DNA from: Dissophora ornata
Lineage: Eukaryota > Mortierellomycota > Mortierellomycetes > Mortierellales > Mortierellaceae
Assembly: GCA_025201705.1 (NCBI GenBank)
Contig: MU616919.1
Coordinates: 1 to 32,013, forward strand
Length of the DNA: 32,013 nucleotides
Direction of reading: 5' to 3'
The notes below the pieces were generated by a model. It had not been told where the DNA came from. It ran no database searches and saw only the letters and a program-made list of their open reading frames with translations. Below, piece by piece: positions 22,879-32,013 of this stretch. The number at the start of each line of letters is the position of its first letter. The first letter of the stretch is position 1. Made by a program: the position numbers and the translations under genes.

Positions 22879-24656
22879 ATTGATCTCTGGTTGTCCACTG
22901 GATTTTTTTTTGTTTGTTTTGATTTGATTTTCGGTCCCTAACTGCTTTACAATGAATATGAAGGGTAACGTTAACGACTCTAGCCGACGTCCTTACAATT
23001 AGCGGATACCTTCGCAAGATGATCGGGAAGCAGCAACGGATATGATGTGGAAGATAGACTGCAGTCGCTTCAGTGGTAGAGGTTGTGCTGCATTTCTTTT
23101 GAGTATGATAACACTCAGTAACTCGTCATCGCACAATAGGGATTGATAAACATTTCACTGATGCTCATTCATCGATTATCAAGGGCCAAGAAGTGGTGCT
23201 CACCTCAAACACAAGGCTGTTTTCTTATTGCTCAAGACCGTTGGCACTGGGCAGCGTGACCGAGTAGGTTGATGTTCGCTTTTGACTTGTCACGTCTACC
23301 AACGATTGTTGTTATCAGATATTAGCCCCTACCCTGGAAATTCAATCTGGCCCCTGCCATACCACTAGTATCTTTGGCTCGATCAGGAATGGGCATATAA
23401 TGTTGAATTACCAAGGAATAGCTCTGTTGAATCGTTATGAGAGGATGGCGCAAGACACAAGGAGAAGACAATGAGCAAGAGAAATATGAGAAAGACAAAA
23501 GATGGTTACTGGTGGACTTGAGTTGGGGGTGTGTGGCTGGGGAGAGAAAAACGGGGAAGAAAGAGGCATTCCCGTCGTTGAAGCCTTCGACCTCATGCAA
23601 GTTGTCCCGGGCTCTCTTGAAGAAGCACAATTGAGTAAAATATTATTGTGTTCCGAACGGCCCATGCTCATTTACAGTGGTATCTTGCCCTCACTATTTG
23701 TCTACGCCCTCATCCCGCCACTGAAAATTCTCATACCGTCCATGTTGAGTGTTCTTTGTTATGGGTACTAAGTTTTATATTATTGCTCGCGAGAGGCAAG
23801 AGAATACAGCATGGCGACAGCTAGTCACTCCCTTGCCGAGTGTACTAAAGCGAGCGAGGGATCAACATGTGCTACAAAGCACCGCCGTCTCCTTCACCGC
23901 TGGGAGAGCGTATTTAGGAAAAGAGGATGCGTTTATGTATTTTTCTTACATAGAATACAAAGCGATACCTTGTCTATCCTCTCCAACCTTTGAGGTACAA
24001 AGGCAAAGTTGGACAATCTTCATAAACGCAGTTCGAAATGTTATAATAACTCTTCCGTGCCGTCCTTTGAGTGTCAACCTCCTCAACGCGGCAGGCACGC
24101 GCGTCGAGATGGGGCTTTTACCATACTCCTGCAGATTGATCTGCGCACTGATGTTCTACGTGAAATGAAAGTTGATGGGAAGTCCCAGACTCCTCTCCTT
24201 TGTCCCACCCCTTTTTACGATGTCTCATAACACAAACGCGTTGTTGTATCTCGCGGGTAGTAAAGCTCGCGTGTGTTACAAGGATAGCGAAGACTTCCCC
24301 TCCTCTTCCTTTACAGCAGGGGCAGCCCCTTCACCTTTCGCAAGAGTCGCCAGTATGCCAGTATTGTGCTTGTTTTACATGAGAAAGCACTAAGGGAAGA
24401 GTAGAAAAGTCTATGAGGGAAAGGATTGATTGATTGAACGAATGGCCGTTGGGCGGCAGTGTCCAACAAAACATGTACGATGCCATCACCAATGTACTGC
24501 CTTGGCATGACCTTCTTGGCCATACGTTGGGCCAGGCTTTTGGCTTCCAAAGGTCACTTAAAGATCTTTTATTATTTGCTGGGCTGAATACTAGTAACGC
24601 AATCCACCTCATGACTATGGTTTCTGGATAGACCAATGCTGTCTCCTGTAGCTCGC
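22879..24656. other. Intergenic stretch, no gene supported
   Basis: Several medium open frames occur on both strands (for example 23749-24168 +), but they overlap one another, start at non-ATG codons or lack any known motif. The left part would be the promoter of the NACHT-WD40 gene and the right part the 3' untranslated region of CDC42. No RNA gene or terminal inverted repeat was recognised. Confidence 0.45.
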
Positions 24657-26437
<1,781 letters not shown>

Positions 26438-28485
26438 GGTGATTGGGAGTTGTGAATGAAGGGTGGGATGGAGATTTACTGGTTGGACAAGAAGGTTTGA
26501 AAGTTAAACAGAGAAAGAGAGGGGGCTAGGAATGCAACGGTGGAGATGAATACGATGGACAAAGAAAATGGAGGGAAAGAAACAAAAAGAGGCAAAGAGA
26601 GACGACGGGAAGAGGTCAGCCTACACAGACAACGCATGGCGCGTGGACGCGGAGGCGGTAAAAGACCTTTTCCGCCGCGACTGAGACGCAGTTCACGTAT
26701 TTTCGGCGGTGGTTCGCAACAAGGACCCCTAAAAGACCTGAAATCCTAAAAGAACCATGGTCATCCACCCTCGCCGATGGCAGACACTACTACTGCAACG
26801 AGCTATGCTGCCATCCCAGGTCGCTTGGTTCTTGGCCCTCCTGTTTGCGGATCCAGCGCCGTGACACGTGCGTCCCATGGCTTCATTCTTCCGTCGACCA
26901 GTTCCCCTCTACGCGCCACCAATCGTGCTCTAACAATCAGCCCTTCCGCCTTCTCTATCACTGCCCATCTGCTGATCGCATCGTGTCCTCACGCTGTTCT
27001 TTCCAACCTTGACGTCTGTCGTGTATGTGCATATTTTTCAAGCGTACCATGCAAGAGGTATGTAACCTCTGCCAAGTAAGTCTCTTTCTTCAAAGCCCCA
27101 TACTGGTTCGACCTCATAATCCAATCCAGCCCCGGTACCACGAATCCATGTCCATGTTACTCTTAGAATGAATTCCGTCGTCTCCCGTGCTGTGAGGGAT
27201 TCTCATGCTGAGCGGCGCCATGGCATACTCCAAAATATGGGTCTGAAAAGTTCTGTTTTGTGCATGGGGGATACTTTCCAATGGTCGTCTTAACATCGTA
27301 TGAGATCCTGCAATACCAGTGGATGCATATCTGCCTCTGAAGGGAAAGGCAGGCATTGAGGCGCCTATGTCCATTGTTGGGTGAGCTGCATCGCGGATTG
27401 GTGTTCAGGGCGTGTTGCCGGAGCATCCTGGAATGACGAGCTATACTACGTCAGTCTACTCGCTAATCACAGCGCTAGGAGGCAATGATATTCTCGCCTT
27501 GAATGCTCTAGCTCCTTTGGATCCACTCACCAGGATGCGATGAGAGCTTCTCTACATCTCGCCCTGGCGTCGTCGAGCTATGATCCGCGGGTAGGCAGGC
27601 AGTGGACAGGATAAAGCGAAGGCGCGATATCGGATGCAGCTGCAAAATGAGGCTTTGGCGATCTAGCTTCGGCTTTTATTGCAAACGCGGCAAACGATAT
27701 CCCAAAAGTAGCGACAGTTGAGCTTGGTTCAATTTGTGCAAAGCCGCACGCGTCGGACGCGAATACGGGCAAAGCAGGAAGAGCAAAGCGGGTTCTGTGA
27801 TCGCCGCCGGTTGTGAACGCGCAAGAGTGGCCGAGAGTCCATAACCTAAAACAGGCGGGTGTTTGCGCATGTCCTTGAACGCCGATTGTTCCACACATCC
27901 ATATGCAAGGTTGTTTTTTAGTTCTCTTCGAGCTACGATGGATGCCCGCGTTTTCTTATCGATTAACCGTCGGTCGTGGAGCGAGCAGATGCGTTCCTTC
28001 GCGTCCCTACACGCCCCTCTCGAGAGACACAGCGACGATCCTCGAGATGCGGCAGACATGACTGACTGGCTGGCTGGCAGCAGTGTGGCGTCGGCAAGAG
28101 AGGACGAGTAACGCTGGCATCGCCATCGCACTCAGTTGTTAGACGAGGGCACGTTTCGAAACTCAGCAGAGCGAGCGAGCAGATCAATAAAAATTTTCAG
28201 AGCACAGATCCTCCTGGAGTTGTGAGGACGCAAGAGGACTGCCCGCTGCTCCAGCGCAGAAATAGGATTTGGCTCCCAAACTCCTCCACAACGCATCTTA
28301 TCATTATCTCTCTGCCGTCGACATTTATTTATTTTTTTGGGCGGTCGGTCGTGGAAAAAAAAGACCCACCCAACCAACCCCACCCAACTCTACCCGCATA
28401 TCTTTTGTGTGCTCCCCCTGCCTCTCTTCTCTCTTCTTTCTCTCCATCCATCTCCCATCCCTCCCCCATCCTTCCCTCACGCACA
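26438..28485. promoter_or_regulatory. Divergent intergenic region between CDC42 and PDA1
   Basis: About 2 kb lies between two divergent housekeeping genes. A 100-codon ATG frame (26777-27079, +) is present but has a composition of Ser, Ala and Pro without motifs, and I do not support it as a gene. The right end (about 28370-28485) is a C/T-rich tract running into the PDA1 start codon, similar in character to the ODC1 leader. No RNA gene was recognised. Confidence 0.45.
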
Positions 28486-30286
28486 ATGTTGTCCTCCCAA
28501 AAGATCAGCCTCGCTAAGGTCGCTGCCAGGGCTTTCATTGCCCCCTTGGTAAATACCCGCCCCTCCTCCCAAATATTCCCATGCCGTGGTGGAGCCACTC
28601 TGGACAGATCAACCCAAAAAATTATAGTACAAAAATTGAAGAGCAGGGAATCCAGCCGCCCCCAACCAAATCAGGGATCGCTCATGGACGCCATTTCTAC
28701 ATTTCTACGCGCCAGAGTGGCGCTTCCCGCAGCCGCCAGAAAATCAAAAGACATGATGATAGCCAGTGCCAATGCTCGATTTTATCGTTATCTGCTGGCT
28801 TTTTTTTGGGTTCCCTTGATTGACACTCAGTTCACCCTATCTTTGCTAGAACGTCCGCACTTTTGCCTCGTCCGCCGTTGCCCGCAACGTCAGCATCAGC
28901 CTCCACAAGGAATCCTTCGAGTCCTACAACTGCGATGTCCCCTCCCTCGAGGTCAACATCTCCAAGGAAGAGCTTGTCAGAATGTACAAGAGTATGGTTA
29001 CCATGAGACGCATGGAGATGGCCTCGGACGGTCTCTACAAGGCCAAGCTCATCCGTGGTTTCTGCCATTTGTGCACTGGTCAGGTAATGAACAATAAGAA
29101 CAATAAGGCTCGCGTTCGCGTGGACTTTGGTGTTCACGCTATAAGAATATAAGAAAGAAAGGACGTCAATGGCTTGGAGCAATCGTAGCCTGGCCATTGA
29201 AGCCTTTCTGGATAATTATCGTGAGAAAAACCATAAAGGATCTGAAGACTCATGCTCTTCGCCTTTGCCATTTTAATGACGTCCGGCGTCAATAACAACA
29301 GGAAGCCGTCGCCGTCGGCATGGAGACCGCCTTGACGGAGCAGGACAAGATCATCACCGCGTACCGCTGCCACGGTTTCACCTACATGCGTGGTGCTTCT
29401 ATTACCTCGATCCTGGCTGAGCTTCTCGGACGTAGGACCGGTATCTCTGGCGGAAAGGGTGGTTCCATGCACATGTTCACCCCCAACTTCTTTGGTGGTA
29501 ACGGTATTGTCGGTGCCCAGGTGCCTTTGGGTGCCGGTATTGCCTTCGCGCAAAAGTATCTTGGCCACAAGGCCGCCACCTTTTCTCTCTATGGTGATGG
29601 TGCCTCTAACCAGGGTCAGGTCTTTGAGGCCTACAACATGGCCAAGCTCTGGGATCTCCCTGCTGTCTTTGTTTGCGAGAACAACCGCTACGGAATGGGA
29701 ACATCCGCCAACCGCTCCTCTGCCAACACTCAATACTTCAAGCGCGGTGACTACATCCCTGGTTTGAAGGTATAGACTGGGCCACTGCTGGATACCGTAT
29801 CACCTGTATGCTCCGTCCTTTCCATTTCCCCTCTAACTGATTTCTCATCTCATTTATCAATGTTTGCTACTGCAGGTCAACGGTATGGACGTTTTGGCTG
29901 TCCATCAAGCTTGCGCCTACGCCAAGGAGTGGACCACTTCTGGAAAGGGTCCTCTTCTGCTCGAGATGGAGACCTACCGTTATGGTGGTCACTCCATGTC
30001 CGACCCTGGTACCACCTACCGTACTCGTGAGGAGATTCAGCACATGCGCTCCAACAACGACCCCATCACTGGCTTGAAGCAGCGCCTCTTGGAGTTCAAC
30101 GTTATCACTGAGGACGAGATGAAGGCTATCGACAAGGCTGCCCGTGCTGAGGTCGATCAGGCTGTTGAGGAGTCGAAGAACTCTCCCGAGCCCGACTTGA
30201 AGGAATTCTGGACCCAGGTCTACCAGGAGGGAACTGGCGTTCCTCACTTGCGCGGACGCGAGCCCGAGGAGTTTCACCGTTATTAA
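28486..30286 (+). CDS. PDA1: Pyruvate dehydrogenase E1 component, alpha subunit (mitochondrial)
   Basis: Together with the beta subunit it forms the thiamine-diphosphate E1 of the pyruvate dehydrogenase complex in the mitochondrial matrix, which decarboxylates pyruvate and acetylates lipoyl-E2. Exons 28486-28548, 28850-29083, 29302-29769 and 29876-30286 are all phase 0 and give 391 residues (human 390). The first 30-odd residues are basic and hydroxylated without acidic residues ([17 protein letters not shown]), a mitochondrial targeting peptide. The ThDP motif starts GDGASNQGQ at residue 197 and includes ENNRYGMGT about 30 residues on. The regulatory phosphorylation loop reads [20 protein letters not shown], with S295 matching the classic kinase site. 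A C/T-rich leader precedes the ATG. The beta subunit gene is not in the window. Confidence 0.97.
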
Positions 30287-30470
30287 TCGTGAATTGGAGA
30301 TAGGACGAGGGTAATGAGATTTCAGCAGGATATCAAACACACGTAGAATAAGCCGAGTGCCAAACAGCATTCACACATAGTACATATTATTAAACATCTT
30401 TTTCATGATCATCAAGCAATTGTAATTCGCTACATGGATGTGGATAATGGGGTAGTCGGTTTTTTTATTA

Positions 30471-31467
30471 TCATTGTGCCTTGACAGCCTCGCGCGATGT
30501 TTGATTTACATGGGAGAGATAAGTATTCCAGCCTGGTTAAATAATGAACCCAGATCAGGAAATGGGTCAGAACAGCGTGACTTGAAAGCTGAAAAGATAA
30601 GGAACAAAATACATGTGGGCCAACAACATGCGTCCAACTTACCCAGCGCAAACGTGTTTACGACCATCAAGCGATGCTGCAGAGGCACCAACCAGAAGTT
30701 GAGACACTGGACGGCTGGCCATACGATGTAATTGCCCTTCAACGCTCCAGGATATCCCTACGGGGTTATTTCAATAGGAGTTCGGCACGACGGATCCCAG
30801 CCTGTTATCAATTGCCCAATTGCAAGAAACCCATTTCCACTGAACAAACACAAGGCAAACAATGAAGAAAAACACAACCCGCATTTTCGCACCTTTTTCA
30901 ACCGATCCTGAATGGTCTGTCGACTCGCGCCGGCCAAAAGACCTTGGCCGACAAAGAATGAGGCAATGAAGCAAGGCGCGAAAAAGATCTGATCGAGAGC
31001 CACTCTACCGAACAAAGTCCGTACAGGTGTCGAGAGCCGGATGGTCCTGTCCAGGAACTTGTACCAGTGATGTAGCACGGGTCCTGCAAACCCAGCTCCG
31101 AAAATGGCCATTCTTGCCGTCCTTGCCATATCCCACTGTGACTGGACCATGGATCCAGATGTGGGCGCGGTGGCGGTGGCAGCCTTGTGCTCAATCAGAA
31201 ACTGGGCCATGAGATCTCCAGTGCCAAACAACATGCCTATGTTTACGGACGTCATTATCAAAGATAGCCCACCAGGGCAAGAAAAGAAAAGGAGCAATTG
31301 CTCAAGGAGTTAGGGGTTAAGAATCCATTCGAAAATTAGAACAAAACGCGTTCGCGCCTCACGCTGACCCTCCGCTGCCTGTGTCCTTTCCCTTTTCTCG
31401 TACCAGTTGTCACAGCCTGCGTCGGAATCGGATAGTTGGCCAAGGCCCGAGTGTAGAATCCAAACAT
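30471..31467 (-). CDS. SYM1: Sym1/Mpv17/PXMP2 family organelle membrane protein
   Basis: Four exons on the minus strand (31404-31467, 30893-31236, 30643-30757, 30471-30532; phases 1, 0, 1) sum to 585 nt and give 194 residues, as in yeast Sym1 (197). Family motifs are visible: [10 protein letters not shown] near residue 25, the DxARTxRM-type [46 protein letters not shown], and near the C-terminus [23 protein letters not shown] and ALGWNTYLS. Four membrane spans are typical. Members sit in the inner mitochondrial or the peroxisomal membrane and form channels; yeast Sym1 is needed for growth on ethanol under heat stress. The sequence does not settle which organelle. The gene converges on PDA1, with 184 bp between the two stop codons. 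Confidence 0.93.
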
Positions 31468-31744
31468 ATTTATTTCTTGTTTCTCTCTTTGTCAAGTTCT
31501 GGGCCGCCTTTCTTCCTTTTTATATGTTATTTGATGAGGGACGATTCCAAAGACGATTGAGTGAATGGGTGAAAGAGATGAGACGTGTAACAAAAAAAAC
31601 ATATTTATTCCACGCTTTGACTTTTCATCTCCCATCATGTCCCACAATCTCGAATGAGGAACTCAAAATACTCTTTTCTTCCCACCGCAGCGACAAAAAA
31701 AAACCAAAAAAGTAATAGGGGAAAGAGAAAATAACAAAAGAAAG

Positions 31745-31816
31745 TTCCCAATCCGGGGTTCGAACCCGGGCCGCCTCGGTGAAAGCGAGGAATCCTGACC
31801 ACTGGACCAATTAGGA
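31745..31816 (-). tRNA. tRNA-Glu (anticodon TTC)
   Basis: A 72-nt cloverleaf can be drawn on the minus strand. The acceptor stem TCCTAAT pairs with ATTGGGA (one G-T pair), and the discriminator base is A. The anticodon loop CTTTCAC holds anticodon TTC. The T arm carries GGTTCGAACCC, which is the B box; the A box is TGGTCCAGTGG. No intron is present. T-rich sequence follows the 3' end (TTTCTTTT), suitable for RNA polymerase III termination. The CCA end is not encoded, as usual in eukaryotes. Confidence 0.96.
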
Positions 31817-32013
31817 TGAGCTTCGTGTTTCTAGGACTTTGTACATTATTCCTTATATTTAATTTACCTAGTGTACCCTGGAGTGTATCCCGGGTTTCTT
31901 GGGCTCTCGAGCGCCATACCGGCGCCAGGAGGTTGCTAGATTGATAGTAGCGGGTCTTGATACCTGATTTCGCCTTATCCCTCGATATAATATATTCGAA
32001 CTTTTTTTTTTTT
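31817..32013. other. Right-end intergenic sequence
   Basis: Nothing coding is seen here. It includes a GC-rich piece (CGCCATACCGGCGCCAGG, about 31911-31928) that can form a short hairpin, and it ends in a T-run at the window edge. Confidence 0.4.

Noticed and set aside
26777..27079. 100-codon frame with a good ATG
   Set aside because: Low-complexity composition, no domain, and it overlaps frames of similar quality; not supported as a gene.
28222..29097. Single 291-codon frame running across the start of PDA1
   Set aside because: It reads through the 301-bp first intron and is out of frame with the conserved exon 2; the spliced model matches the family exactly.

Overview
The window looks like nuclear DNA of a filamentous fungus, most likely an early-diverging one of the Mortierella/Linnemannia type (Mucoromycota). 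The genes are split by short GT-AG introns of about 60 to 500 bp, the leaders are pyrimidine-rich, and the conserved proteins are typical fungal housekeeping proteins. The placement in Mortierellomycotina is an inference. It rests mainly on the large NACHT-WD40 gene, whose layout (N-terminal helical module, NACHT, pentapeptide-like hinge, near-identical WD40 repeats) resembles a family I remember as abundant in those fungi.

Layout from left to right. 1-2780 is mostly unassigned, with two weak minus-strand coding candidates. 2901-5660 (+) is an SPX plus SLC13-type low-affinity phosphate transporter in four exons, with a shortened SPX N-terminus. 5661-7450 is non-coding as far as I can see. 7460-9767 (+) is ornithine decarboxylase behind a long pyrimidine-rich leader without any ATG. 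10302-11397 (-) is ribosomal protein uS7 (Rps5). 12821-15555 (+) is a Reb1/TTF-1-like Myb protein in three exons.

15596-22878 is an accessory block of broken minus-strand genes. It holds a small two-exon fragment with an in-frame stop, a decayed SWIM-zinc-finger (Mutator-type transposase-like) remnant, and a 6-kb NACHT-WD40 (NLR-like) gene carrying a premature stop and at least one clear frameshift. 24657-26437 (-) is CDC42 in five exons, including a 17-nt microexon that completes the P-loop and a GC donor site. 28486-30286 (+) is the pyruvate dehydrogenase E1 alpha subunit (four exons). 30471-31467 (-) is a Sym1/Mpv17/PXMP2 family membrane protein (four exons). 31745-31816 (-) is tRNA-Glu(TTC).

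The intact genes cover unrelated core functions: phosphate uptake, polyamine synthesis, translation, rDNA/chromatin binding, polarity signalling, entry of pyruvate into the citric acid cycle, and organelle membrane maintenance. They form no operon-like pathway. The unusual parts are the decayed NLR/transposon block and several gene-structure details: the microexon with its GC donor, the ATG-free leader, and the truncated SPX. All splice sites were placed by eye from conserved protein sequence and intron phase; exon lengths sum to whole codons for each intact gene.
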